From positions 11,656,001 through 11,720,000 of the forward strand of contig CM060734.1 in assembly GCA_030704615.1 (NCBI GenBank): a DNA stretch of 64,000 nt. The letters run 5' to 3'. Under the pieces are notes generated by a model. It did not search any database, was not told the origin of the DNA, and saw only the letters and a list, made by a program, of their open reading frames with translations. Source of the stretch: Takakia lepidozioides (Eukaryota > Streptophyta > Takakiopsida > Takakiales > Takakiaceae). Both the position numbers and the translations under genes were made by a program. Of this stretch, positions 44,060-55,277 are shown one piece after another (the first letter of the stretch is position 1; every line of letters starts with the position of its first letter).

Positions 44060-44222
44060 AGGTATGCGTGTAGTAAAGTGATTTAACTACAGTATGACGT
44101 GGATGCAACGTGGACATGACGTGGAGTAAAGTGGTTTAACTGCATTATGACGTGGATGCATGATGTGTAATAAAATGGTTTTACTATAGTATGACATGGA
44201 TGCATGACGTGGATGCATAAAT
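44060..44222. repeat. Degenerate tandem repeat (TATGACGTGGATGCA)
   Basis: Units of about 45-50 bp contain AAAGTGGTTTAACTRCA and TATGACGTGGATGCA, repeated three to four times. No gene. Confidence 0.7.
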
Positions 44223-44250
44223 ATAGAAAATATACACATATATATATATA

Positions 44251-44480
44251 CTTTATTTATTTATTTATAAAAGGAGACCTAGGAGCGACTACTCACAATT
44301 CAGGCCCTTGAGGAGGGGGGGAAATTAACCCCCTTTCAGATAAGCCATTAGGCACACAGGTGGGAAACGTCACCACCAGACCAACCGGTCACAAACAATC
44401 CACACACCGCGTAGGGCAACGGGTTCGAACCCTGAACCACCTGGGCGACAAATTGTGCACTTACCAACTGAGCTACCAGC
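44251..44480 (-). repeat. tRNA-derived SINE
   Basis: On the minus strand the head starts GCTGGTAGCTCAGTTGGTAA (A box about 44476-44464) and has a perfect B box GGGTTCGAACCC (44432-44421). The body runs about 150 bp further and ends in a TAAATAAATAAA tail (about 44269-44251) followed by TA repeats. The tail and the lack of a pairing acceptor stem indicate a SINE and not a tRNA gene. Confidence 0.75.
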
Positions 44481-44899
44481 CGATGTGCTATATATTTAAT
44501 ATATATATATTATATATATATATATGAATTGGGGAGGCTTTTTGTTTAATTTTTGTTTTTTTGTTTTTTTGTTTACTTTTAATTTACTTTTGATTTTATT
44601 TCTATATATATGTGAATTAGTTTTATATTTAAATTTTTTGATTCGCTGCACTACATTGAAAATATATTACAAATACAAAAAAAAACATATAATACAAATA
44701 CATGGCAAGAACCAAAAACATTTGGATGGCTCAAAACTGGTTTATATCAAGAGTGTTTTGTAAAACAAGTTATGGCCACATTCTACAGATGACCAACATG
44801 AGGGCCATGTTGCCATATCCATAGATCACTACCTAAGTGAAGTCAAAAATCTGTTGTGCAACTAGGTCCAGCACTATCGTGGACATGTCAAGAGGATAT
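44481..44899. other. A/T-rich spacer with (TA)n tracts
   Basis: Microsatellite-like TA runs lie at 44487-44525, and T-rich DNA at 44530-44600. The 79-codon open frame in it is compositional. No gene. Confidence 0.5.
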
Positions 44900-45530
44900 C
44901 AGAAATCATTTCGAGAATGAATCCAAGAATTTGTAGTTCCAGACAATGGTGGTGCCAGCTACCATGTCACCCAAAGTGACATCCACTTCCAGGGCTGCCA
45001 TGACATACATATCCACCAAGGCAGTGTTTAGAGTGACATCTAGTGGTACAATTCCAGCTTTGATGATGTCACCATGGACCTTTGTGCCCATTTTAGGGCT
45101 GCCAGGCTCACATTTGACGTAGATGTACACCAGGGGGATGTTTAGAATGACATATGGTACAATTACAGCTTTGATAATGTCACCATGAACCTCTTTGCCT
45201 CTTCTTAGGGTTGTTAGGCTCGCATATGCATATTACAAACACAAATGAACATGACCTGGTCTGGCTTCATCCCTTCCCACATCATTTGCTCTTAGGTTTC
45301 CAAAGCCTTAATCCCATACCCCTGTTGAATACCTTGCAATCATGGCACTCCAAAACACCACATATCATTCAGCCATATTGTCGAACTCTCCCTTCGCATC
45401 AGGCTTGTTGTACCCGCATTTGGCATACATGTCCACCAGGGCAGAGTTCAGAAGGACAACTGGCATGCACTTGAGCGAGGATTCGCTTTTAACGACATCA
45501 TCCATTGTCCTCTGGAACCATGGTAAAATC
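44900..45530 (-). pseudogene. PPR protein fragment, heavily decayed
   Basis: Minus-strand phrases VHGDIIKAGIVP and LNTALVDMY (45130-44906) and, in other frames up to 45530, further pieces of the same repeats match the PLS-type PPR array better preserved at 58754-60036. Many stops. Confidence 0.65.
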
Positions 45531-46640
45531 ACTCTCCTCCCTCCAATTTATTGTCATGTGGTTCTCAAGGGCAATGGGGAATGCTCCCACGTGAGCCTGG
45601 CCGCGTGAGCCGGTGAGCACGTGAGCCCAGCCAGGCTCACGCCACATTAGCAATGTTTCCCACGTAAAGGACCTAATTCCGTGGAAGTCACCTATTTCCG
45701 CGGAACGTAAGCCGATTGCCACGCCCTAGATTTTCCAACTTTATTTTGCGAAAAGTCTCCTCCCTCTTCAAAATTTTGTTTGTACGAGAAATCACGGGAG
45801 GTCTGTGGTATTCGAGCACGGGCGCAGGCAATTTCACAGAGTATAATGTCTGATTGCGTAATGAACACGAACGAGAATGACTTAGTTTCAACGAAGTTCA
45901 TTCCCCCTAATTCACATCCACTTTTGAATGATTGACGATTTCCAGACATACACCAGGAAATCCCTAAAGCTGCTCTGCGATATGTGTAAAAACATGGTAG
46001 TAGAACAGGGTGGCAACACTTGTAATGCAAAACACCATTTATTAAGCCAATCTTCATCAACCCCCTCAACAACCCGAGGTTCCAGAGGAACTACATCCAG
46101 ACACAGTAGCAATGTCATCTACATATATGCTAGCCTGACTGCCACGTTTTTTTTGCCAAGGCCCCCATAGAGAGGAGAACAGGCTGATTGCTGGGACAAC
46201 ACATGTGCACATGCCTCCGCGTAAACAGGCAAGTGGAAACCATGGGACGGACTTGGAGTCAAGTTGTATCCTTGAAAACCGAAGAATGTCGTCGATGATT
46301 GGTGCCGCACTCTGAAACGAACCAACCCGAATCGTGTCAGAAGTCACAATTGCGAGATTTCTAATTGAAGGAATCATTTGTATCACGGTTGGGAAAAAAA
46401 CAAAGGAATGCATTACCCGACCGCACGACAACAAACACGACTTACTAATCAGAGTCCACGTCCAGATCTTCGTCAGGGACGTCCGCCTCCTCGAAAACTG
46501 CCTTCGTGTGGGGGGCTGATATTGAGCCTGAGGTAAGCTGTTCAAGCTCGCTGTGTACAACAAAACGAAGAACAGGGCCAACAACCATACAAAATGCAAA
46601 AAACAATCTTAAAAAACAGATGCTTTCATTTCTCAAATCA
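45531..46640. other. Unassigned region with palindromes
   Basis: A GTGAGCC-rich inverted repeat lies at 45585-45645 (CACGTGAGCCTGGC against GCCAGGCTCACG). The 177-codon minus-strand open frame (46599-46066) has no recognisable domain. No gene is called. Confidence 0.4.
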
Positions 46641-46922
46641 AGGTTGCGTCAACACAAGGTTGATTTGCATCACCCTCCCAGAAAAAAATAAAAAATAAAA
46701 AATTAAAAATGGAATGAGTGTTGAAGTCGTATGTCTGTCGGTGTATGTCACGTCATCAATCGTGTTGTGCGCGCGTTTGCCATTTGTTGCATTTGTTCCT
46801 CAAACTCATTTGTTCATTTGCAAACACATCAAGTCACATTCAATGACATTCGAAAATCAACCTCGTGTAAACACAAGGTTGATTTCAAGCTAATCAACCT
46901 CGTATTAACACAAGGTTGATCC
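46640..46922. repeat. Short hairpin repeats (AATCAACCT...AGGTTGATT)
   Basis: Two perfect or near-perfect stem-loops with 8-9 bp stems and 12-14 bp loops lie side by side, at about 46857-46887 and 46892-46920. A related unit lies at about 46637-46669. Their function is unknown. Confidence 0.65.
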
Positions 46923-46930
46923 CTGCAGAC

Positions 46931-46949
46931 GCCCTAAACCCTAAACCCA
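46931..46949. repeat. Interstitial telomere-like repeat
   Basis: CCCTAAACCCTAAACCC is two and a half units of the plant telomere repeat CCCTAAA. Weaker CCCTAAACCATAAACCCT-type matches lie near 47160-47190 and 57360-57390. Confidence 0.8.
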
Positions 46950-46962
46950 TTTCACCTTCAGA

Positions 46963-47683
46963 TAAAGCAAGCTACGGTGGCTCAGAAAAGTCCTCATTTG
47001 TAGTCCTTAAGAAGTACACAACAATTTTTGGTAAAGTTTGAAAAATGAAAATGCAATGCATTGAATGAGAAAGTCGATGGACATATAATGCAAATTCATT
47101 TTAATAAACTAATTGTGATTAGATTAAGTTGTCAAAATCCTAAGGTCAACCTTAAAGTCAACCCTAAACCATAAACCCTAGACCTCTAATTACATGAAAA
47201 AGTCCATATATTTCTTGGCGGTCCTTAATAGGCAAATATACATTTTCAATTAAAGGGAGTTTCTTTAATTCATTCATTTTCCTCATATAGATGCTTTTTA
47301 GGTTATTTAAAAGTACATGAAATTTCCATAATTAAATATTAATCTATTAGATTTGTCATTTTAGTTTCTTTAAGAAAAGTGTCTCTTTATAGTGAGTCAT
47401 TTTTTCATTTTGGTATGTACCATGAAAGAAAAAAGTCCATATCGATAACATTTGTGTATTATTGCATTTGGCCACGATTTTTTCAAAAGTCCAATACTTC
47501 CAAATATTTTATGAATTGACTGATGATGCTTTAAAGTGGGTAAGTATGTTGTAGTAAGAGTACACTATATGAGTCCCATTTGATCTTTTTCATAGAATGT
47601 AAAGAGTATGGATCAATAGAGAGTAAGTATGTACTGCAAAAATGATGTTGTTACAGTTTTACTGAGCCACCCTAGCTTGCTTT
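46963..47683. mobile_element. MITE-like element, about 720 bp
   Basis: The left arm AAAGCAAGCTACGGTGGCTCAG (46965-46986) is matched in reverse complement at 47660-47683 (CTGAGCCACCCTAGCTTGCTTT). The interior is A/T-rich and non-coding. TTCACCTT occurs near both outer borders (46951-46958 and 47682-47689) and may be a target duplication. The terminal sequence is related to the element at 42706-42954. Confidence 0.7.
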
Positions 47684-48020
47684 CACCTTGTGAGCGTACG
47701 CTCACACGTCAAGCTCACGCCGTAGCGTCGTTGGCAATGCAATCACACTAAAGCTCAGATAATCCAACCTCGCCTGTTGCTTCTGTTGTGGAACCATGAG
47801 TGATTCAACTGAAATAGCTCTGATTAAGATGCTATAATCATCAAGTCCATGGAGAACAGGATAACAAAATAGTTCTTGTTGTCGCATTGGCAGTATCATA
47901 TCAAAATCACTCCAAACTAGATTCACTCGACCAGCTAACTTACAGAATCCAACATGGAAATTTAGGGCCGATTGTGATAAGAGGGGAAAATAGTGTGAAA
48001 TGTGTTGAAGAAGATGCCTT
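47684..48020. other. Intergenic, no gene recognised
   Basis: A palindrome GTGAGCGTACGCTCAC lies at about 47690-47705. Nothing else recognisable. Confidence 0.4.
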
Positions 48021-48131
48021 CATTAGCAGTGTATGATTTTATCAATTGTGCCGCTGCTGCTGCGGCTTCCAGTTGACCATCTACCTATGCAGGTTTCTTG
48101 TAGCTATCCAGTGGTGTTGCATAGCTCAACG

Positions 48132-48416
48132 CTATGGCAGCCAAGTGTGGTGAGTGTGGAGCTGTGAGGGTATTAGATGCAAGTCACAGTTATCGGGAGC
48201 TCCAACTTCAAGCTCATAAGGAGGTCTAAGTGAAGAGAGATGGCTGATTTCTCTTGTATGCAAGCCAATGCATTTGTGGCTATGTTGAATTGGGGGTTTC
48301 AATCTGAAACTCCAGCGGTATAAGGGCTCTTGGAGTGGCAAGAGCGGGGCTTCCAACTTTTGCAAGTGCTCATTCTTAGAGCTGTACACACTGAAGTCAT
48401 CTAAGAACACTTGCAT
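48132..48416 (-). pseudogene. Ty3/gypsy RT fragment of another family
   Basis: The minus strand starts MQVFLDDFSVYSSKNEHLQKLE, the RT catalytic (Y/F)xDD box plus the following helix of a gypsy element. It differs from elements 1 and 2, which have YIDD. Decayed sequence follows. Too short to place further. Confidence 0.6.
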
Positions 48417-48420
48417 GAAA

Positions 48421-48659
48421 TCATCCCTACTGCGGTTAGTGCAGGGGGTCCGTGGTCGTACATGGTGGCTATGATCACTATCTAAGTCCTACCGGCAAAG
48501 AGAAATCACGTACTCCTCTTCACAGGGCGAGTTTGCATTTCTAAGTCCCTACGGTATCCTACAATCTATTCAGTAACTGCCTTCCAAGTCTTTGTGTTTT
48601 ATTGTCTAATTCCTATCGCCTAGGCCCCCGAGCCGCCTATAGCCGGGACATGTTTTAAT
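48421..48659. other. Intergenic, no gene recognised
   Basis: No coding or repeat signal that I can support. Confidence 0.4.
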
Positions 48660-49398
48660 CCCTTCACGACTTTAGTGAGGCTATGGTCACTATCACATCT
48701 TGTGGCTACCTGGACTTAGAGGGACCTAAGCACCAGCTAGGGGGGCAATTGTGGTGGACTAGTGACTACCATAGTGGGCAGCATAGTGGTAGCCTAGTGA
48801 CTGACTAGTGGCAGCCTAGTGGTTGGACTAGTGGCTGGACTAGTAGTATACTAGTGTGTGGTGTGCACATGTGTTGTGTCGTTTTGGACAACGATGTAGT
48901 TATGTAGTGATATATATGCGCATGACAGCTGTCAAGTTATTTCACCACTAGTGTGAAACTAGCTAGGAAATAGCTAGCTTTTACATATTGACATTTGGGA
49001 TTGGCCCAAGTGTCAATCCAGGGGTCAAGGCAGATTTAAGCCTTGGAGTGGTTATCTTCACGGCAAAAAGAGGCTCATCTTTCTCGAGTTGATTCTCACT
49101 GCGCCTAGTTATGGCGTCGTAGTGTGGATTCTCCATGGCATGGGGTGCACTTGGCTTGATTTGTATTTGAGTGATGAGGTTACATATGCATGAGTTTATG
49201 CTTCAGCTTTGTGAGCTCGCATGAGCTTGTGCTTGTATTCTTCTTCTTTATCATTGTGGTGGACTAGTGATTACCATAGTGGGCAGCATAGTGGTAGACT
49301 AGTGGCTGGACTAGTAGTATACTAGTGTATGGTGTGCAAATGTGTTGTGTGGTTTTGGACAACAATGTAGTTGTGTAGCGATATGTATGCGCACGACA
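48660..49398 (+). mobile_element. Element 1, third relic: 3' UTR and LTR
   Basis: 48660-48749 matches the 3' UTR and polypurine tract (CTAGGGGGGCAAT) of the other two copies. The LTR is 48750-49398, 649 bp, the longest copy in the window. It starts TGTGGTGGACTAGTG and ends GCGCACGACA. The end module occurs at 48750-48927 and 49255-49398, with a core between. It lies directly against PPR coding sequence that starts at 49399, so it was inserted into, or recombined with, a PPR gene. Confidence 0.8.
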
Positions 49399-50240
49399 AC
49401 TGCCCTGGTGGACATGTATGCCAAATGTGGGTGCATTAAGGATGCGAAGGGAGTTAATTTCAACACTATGGCTGAACGAAATGTGGTGTCGTGGAACACG
49501 ATGCTTGCAGGGATATGCACAGCAGGGGCGTGGGATGGAGGCTTTGGAGGCCTATGAGCAAATGATGGGGGAAGGGGTGAAGCCCAACCACATCACGTTT
49601 GTGTGCATTTGCATTGCATGTTCAAGCCTGACAGCCCTGGAAAAGGGCAAAGAGGTGCATGGTTGCATCGCCAAAGCTGGAATTGGATATGCACAGCAGG
49701 GGCGCGGGATGGAGGCCTCGGAGACCTATGAGCAAATGATGGGGGAAGGGGTGAAGTGCAACCACATCAGTATCACCTTTATATGTGTTCTCTCTGCATG
49801 CAGCCACACTGGCCTACTGAATGAAGGAAGACGCTACTTCGATTCCCTGAGTCAAGATCATGGTGTCACCCCGCCAGTAAAGCACTTTGGCTGCATGGTG
49901 GACCCTCTGGATGTGTGAGACAACTACATGAGGCAGTGGACCCCATTAATAAAATGCCAATCAATCCAGCTGTTGTGGTGTGGAAGGCCTTGCTTGGTGC
50001 CTGCAGAATCCATGGCAATGTGGAGATGGCTGAATGTGTGGCAACATCTATCCTCAAGTGGGATGAACAGGATGTCGTGACTTATGTGTTGCTATATCAA
50101 ACATCTATGTTGCAGCTGGCAGGTGGGATGATACTGCAAATGTGAGAAGAATGATAAAGGTCAAAGGGGTTAGAAATGAGCCAGATGACAAGTTACATCC
50201 CAGAATTAAGGAAATCCGAAGTATCCAGAAACAAGTAACA
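49391..50240 (+). pseudogene. PPR protein (PLS class) fragment with E-like tail
   Basis: The frame starts inside a repeat ([18 protein letters not shown]) and runs through [33 protein letters not shown], a partial duplicate repeat (49690-49790) and FICVLSACSHTGLLNEGRRY. In other frames it then gives VVVWKALLGACRIHGNVEM (about 49970-50030) and a tail with RWDDTANVRRMIK, which resembles the E motif of organelle RNA-editing factors. At least three frameshifts or stops are present. PLS-class PPR proteins bind organelle transcripts in a sequence-specific way. Confidence 0.8.
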
Positions 50241-50289
50241 GCTGAGACGAGGAGAAGTTGTGGAATGAATACTTTTCTGACACCAATGA

Positions 50290-50940
50290 ATGGTGGGACA
50301 ATTGAGGCAAAAAGGTGAATGCCTGTTGGATTACAAAAAGTAGCAGATGCAATTGACCATAGAAACTAGTGTGATAAGTTGAATTGGGTGTTTTATAGAA
50401 TAAATCTAGGCTGTCATTGTCAGGTGCTAGCAGCAAGGCAAGGATGTATGCATGATTTGTGCAGAGGCATGGATAGCTGAAGGAGCAGGGATAGAGTGTG
50501 GGTCCAGATTCATCCAAGAGGGCCGGACTTCAAGCTCCAGATCACCTATGATTCCATATGGATCAATAGCTACAAGAAACCTGCATGGGTAGATAGTCAA
50601 CTAAAGGTAGCAGCTGTAGCGGCACAGTTGATAAATCAGGCACCTCAACCATGACCACAGCTTCTGAAAGAGGATCAAGAGAGGGAGTCCACAATGCCTC
50701 TTCTGCTGGGCATGTGAAGATGTTTTGTCAGGCAAGCAGACTGACAGAGGCTCTACAGACTTTAAACCAACGAGGCATTTCAGTAGATTTAGATACGTAT
50801 GTCTGTCTCTTGCTTAAGTGCATCAAGATGAAAGGTCTGGAAGCTAGAAACAGGTGCACACTCACATTATCCAAAGTGAATTCACGCCAAATGTTTTTCT
50901 ACTCAACACCCTTGTCATGTGTTGAGCATAAGAACTAGTG
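50290..50940 (+). pseudogene. PPR-gene 5' part, duplicate of 59650-60200
   Basis: The + strand reads TYDSIWINSYKKPAW and, after a break, TTASERGSREGVHNASS, RLTEALQTLNQRGIS and TYVCLLLKCIKMKGLEA. The same phrases, with few changes, occur on the minus strand at 60036-59650. This is the N-terminal leader and first repeat of the PPR gene, here placed downstream of its own C-terminal part, so the order has been rearranged. Confidence 0.75.
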
Positions 50941-51900
50941 TGATAAGTTGAGTTGGATGTTTCCTAGAACAATGTGGCATGGCATGATCCACTTCAATGC
51001 TGATTGTGATGCCTACTTTGCTGTCTATATCTATGACTCAAACGCGTCTACCTTTGCTATCACTACTTTCCTTCTTGTTGATATTGTAAATTCTTATTCT
51101 CCACCTACTCAACAGTACTCGAAGACATTTCATATCCATATCATGACTTCTACTTGCTGCTGGTTACAATGTAACCTTTTCTCCAATACTAACAAATTAC
51201 TCTTGGGGTTGTTCTCTACAGACACAGGCACTCTGCCACAACACCTATCAGTCTCTTCAGTCTTTTCAGACACTCCTCATATCTCAGTATTACTCTCAAC
51301 AAAACTTTACATTGCTCGTACTTTGATACACTACTCAAAGACATCTATCTATTTCTCCTCCTCAAGGCCACCAGTGATGCATCCATTTACATACACCACT
51401 GCTCCTGTTATCTTCCATTCTCCTTTATGCATCTGTCACCCATGGGCCCACAATCTGGTTCTCCTATAAATATCCTATCTCATATATCTATGATACGTAC
51501 TTTATTTCCTTAAGCGGCATCTGTATGCCAACCAGCTTATATGCAATTCACTTCAGTTATATGGGTATGCTACCCTCCCTGTACTCTCCACATTATGACG
51601 ACACAAGGGCAGATCCACTCCATATACACACTTATACTGTTCACTAATTGTTTGATATATACTTCAGTCACACTACTTCTATACGATTTTCTGCTATATC
51701 CCTCATATACAGTACTACTCCTATACATTTTTATGATACGCCCCTTAAGCCCACTAATCCTATTTTACACTACATGTTGCACCCCTCATCCATAGTACAT
51801 ATTATATTATACAGGATTTTGAGACACTACTCAAGCATACTGCTCATATATACTCTTCCGATATACTACTCAGATACACTACTCACGAACATTACTCAGA
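50941..51900. other. Low-complexity C/T/A-rich stretch
   Basis: Phrases like ATACACTACTCA and CTCATATATAC recur, leaving G scarce on this strand and making long open frames by composition. No gene is supported. Confidence 0.5.
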
Positions 51901-51908
51901 CATGGCCA

Positions 51909-52016
51909 TGTAACTGGAAATTCGGCGCCATTTTTCCAGACATCGTTCCCGTACATGTTGGGACTTAGCCAGTTTTCGGCCCAAAATAGGGAAATACGGC
52001 GCCATATTTCCAGAAA
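51909..52016. repeat. Duplicated 24-bp palindromic unit
   Basis: TGGAAATTCGGCGCCATTTTTCCAG (about 51910) and GGAAATACGGCGCCATATTTCCAG (about 51989) are direct repeats about 80 bases apart. Each is itself nearly palindromic around GGCGCC. Confidence 0.6.
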
Positions 52017-52288
52017 TGGCCCCCACAACTGCTACTATTGGAACTCAGTTTTCTGGAAGATCTGCAAATTTTTGCTGCCGCCATCTTATTATGGATTCTG
52101 TTTCGACATTGAATTGCCACTGGACGTCAACGGATATCCAGAAGTCCATAATGTGTTTTAAAGAGATTACTTTAATATTGCCTGTCTCATTCCTGGAGTT
52201 TTGGGTGCATTTCATTACACTGCAAAACAAAGTCTAATGCATAAAAATGCAATTGCAAATATCCATATGGTGGATTCTCTTTGCCCCA

Positions 52289-54422
52289 TCAATGATTTCT
52301 GGAATCCCGACAGAGGAGTTTGTGCAGCTCGTTCACGCTTAACGCTGGTGCATGAACAAAGTCATCAATACTCAAGTTCATCCTCAACCTCTTCAGGTAA
52401 ATGTAATACAGATGCTTGCACGGATAATACTTTATCCCCTTGTTTGTTTCCATCAACGAGAAGTCCATACAATTGCAGGTCGGCTCCACTCCGATTGTAA
52501 TTGTGTATATGTCGTCGCGTACAGCTGAGCCGGCCGTTGCCATCCGATAAACATGCCCAAGGCCGGGTGCGGGTATGTCCACGGAGCTCTGAATAGTGCA
52601 AGCCATCCCAAGAGCATTGACAATCCGAGTCTCATTCAACTTGTTGGGAGGGCATCGTCTCTTCACTCTTTTGAATCGCATTGTGGGATGTGCAGAATTG
52701 TCCAATCCGTCATTACTGGACCTCGCAGTCTGCAATGGTTGGGTCTGAGGAACTGGAAATGGGTGGGCCGGAACGTCTATGTGTTGCACCATTCAAAATC
52801 TTGTTGCAGAAAGAGCATCCACCTCATTCTGAGAGAGGTTGCAACCTGGTGCAACAGGCCAGACGCCCGGAGGCTCCAGCATTCCTTGAATCCCGTACTT
52901 GGGCTTGCCAAATACACAAGTCATTATGTCGTGCCTACAGAACCAAAACGTCTGCGTTGTGGCGTGAGAAAATCTGGGAGTCAAAAATCTGCCGTTGAAA
53001 CAAGGTGCAGGTATAGCACCGTGTGGGTTCCTCCGAATCATCTCACCACAGCGTGCTCTTGTATCCACCCAGATGGCGCAGCACTTCCCTCGAAATGCCG
53101 GCAATGTCCTTGCAATTCTCCACTGTGACTCTGACACTCTTGTCTCCACAATGTGTATGTTGTGCTTCGTTACTACAGATGCCTCGTTATGTTCCTCGTG
53201 CACGTGCCCTGTGCTCAAAGGAGATGGCGATTTTGAACGTGCAAGGCTTGCGATGCTCGACGAGACCTCCTCGGGCAACATTACGGGACCACAAGGGAGC
53301 ATGCAAATTTCTTGTCAGCTCGCCATGAATCCTCTTCTCCGCTAGGTGCCTCGTCAAGTCTTCGTCTCACTGGACGGGTGTGAACATCTCCTTCCAAGTG
53401 TTGGCCTCTTCGAAGCAATGGTGTGTCTCGAAGGCCCTCTCGCAAGGCTGCCGCCCACTTCCGAGGATTCTTCGATCTGGAGGCAGTCCGCATCAGCATT
53501 TCCTGCCTGTCCGGCCCCAAGCCCCACTGTTTCCCTTTCAAGAACTCGTTGTACCTTCATTGTTCCATAATTGACCTGACAATGTCCTCCGTTGTGGTAG
53601 TGAGGATGTCCACCAGATGCGCCGTAGAGGAGGCACGCCAGGAAGAATGTACTGATTTGGCCATGTTTGTTGTCGGCATGTCGGTGTCGGAGTCCAGACA
53701 CATTTCCTGCATATGCACATTCTGAGGTTACAAGCAAGTTACAAATAATAACTAGCATAATATTGAATGGGACGTGAATTCGTCCAACTCACCTCCCGCA
53801 TATAGTCGCCGAAATGGAGGAAACGATAATGCCACCATGCTAGCCAACTGACCATTGCTCCCTCGTCTAATTTCTTTACAGCACCTGATGTTGTCCACCA
53901 AGCCCGTATACATGCAAACTGCGTCTTTGCATCATCCAAGGTGGGAGCATGCTTCCACGCAAGACACATGGAACGGTGCTCCTCTCTGAATTCTGGCACC
54001 ACGAGCCTAGTTGTGTACTGCGACAAGCTCTGCAGAAAATGGAACCCACAAGATCTCTCCTTGCCTTCCATCGGAACATTGGGGTCTTCCCCGTACACCC
54101 TTCGGATGGCAGCCCAATTTGCTTGTGCGTTGTCTGCCATGAAACCACAGAAATTGGGCGGGGGCAATCCCGCCCTGGCCATCTGTTCGTTTATTCCCTG
54201 CCAAATAAGCATCTCCGATTGTGTGTCCTCCCATTTCATCTCACAAATAGCAATTGTCATTAGCATCATGCAGTGGGTGTCGTACACATGTGCACCCATT
54301 GTCACCCACTGGTGATTGGTAATTCGCTTGATATGGTCGAACGTGACCCAACTGTTTGACAAGTCCCCACTCGTCATCCGGTGGACCAGTTCCACGCCGC
54401 TGCCAGGCCTACACGTGGACAT
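52289..54422 (-). pseudogene. MULE transposase with SWIM finger, second family
   Basis: The exon from 54422 down to 53793 reads VYDTHCMMLMTIAICEMKWEDTQ, FMADNAQANWAAIRRVYG (catalytic Asp) and CGFHFLQSL, a MULE-type core. A 71-bp GT-AG intron (53792-53722) joins it to an exon starting NVHMQEMCLDSDTD. Further pieces in two frames (53541-53281, 53302-52793) continue it, with a stop near 53345. The C-terminus (52792-52289) carries CNCMDFSL...YYPCKHLYYIYLKRL, a full CxC...CxH SWIM zinc finger. The protein differs clearly from the MULE at 20443. Upstream exons and terminal repeats were not found. Confidence 0.72.
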
Positions 54423-54539
54423 TTTGAATACAAAAGAACAATCTGCCTCAGTCCCTTGTCCTGGAAACCTACTTCCATGAATGTAGTCATATCCACATCA
54501 TCGCTTCACCTCCAGAATGGAGTGCATATCCGAGCCTTG

Positions 54540-55277
54540 CCCAATTCTCTGTTTGAGTTTTCTCACAATAGTTTACAAGAAAACTCCTTCTAACGAGTTT
54601 GTGGATTATTTGAAGCCGAAGCTGCAGCATTTCGTGAAGCACAACTTTGTTGCGCGATGGGAGGACCAGCAATTTAAAAGGTGTATCAATTCTTTCCCCA
54701 AGGACACTGTAGTGTCAGTTGTGGACTTTGCTGAAAACTACAGCTTTGAGATTGAAAACGAAGTTCAAAGTATGCATTGGCATACTTATCAGATTAGCAT
54801 CCTTGTTCACATTACTTTCCGCCATAACCCTGAAGCTGATCCGTATGATGAAGAATCTTGTATTCTAACTGAATACCATTTCTATATTTCGGACGACCGA
54901 AAGCATGACTCAGAATTTGTGCAGCATTGTTTTAAGCTACAGTGGCAGCACATGGTAGAGAAAGGTATGCACCCAATCAACATTGGATTTGGTCTGATGG
55001 CTGTGCCGCTCAGTTTAAAAGCTCTAAACCTTGGTATTTTGTGAGCAACTACCCTAACATGACCGGGGGATGCAAGATAATATGGAGCTTCTTTGGGAGT
55101 GGTCATGGCAAGGGTCCACACGACGGTGCAGGGGCTGTCATCAAAAGGTATAGAAATCGCAGACATAGGTACCAACACCCTTCTGACCATGCTTTGCACC
55201 CAACAATTGGTTCATACCAATTAATGGGTGCATCAAAAGGGACCTTCAGCATGAACACGGTATCTGGCTGGGAGTAA
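54540..55277 (+). pseudogene. Unclassified transposase-like protein
   Basis: The frame 54517-55044 reads VSVVDFAENYSFEIENEVQS and WHTYQISILVHITF. After a one-frame shift near 54950-54990, WSDGCAAQFKSSKPWYFVSN and FFGSGHGKGPHDGAGAVIKR follow. The paired patterns D-F-A-E-N-Y, W-S-D-G-x-x-x-Q-F-K and G-H-G-K-G-x-x-D-G-x-G recur in many uncharacterised eukaryotic repeat proteins, and the spaced acids look like a DDE-type core. I cannot assign a superfamily. Codon-level conservation across the shift suggests recent inactivation. Confidence 0.55.

Noticed and set aside
44395-44480. A tRNA gene on the minus strand (GGTTCGAACCC and TAGCTCAGTTGGT present)
   Set aside because: The acceptor stem does not pair, and a 150-bp body with a TAAATAAA tail follows. 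This is a tRNA-derived SINE.
48132-48416. A fourth copy of element 1 or 2 RT
   Set aside because: The FLDDFSVYS box and strand differ from the YIDD elements here. It is a separate gypsy family remnant.
50948-51795. Long + strand open frames with membrane-like hydrophobic stretches
   Set aside because: They arise from a C/T/A-rich low-complexity sequence lacking G on this strand. No codon structure or motif.
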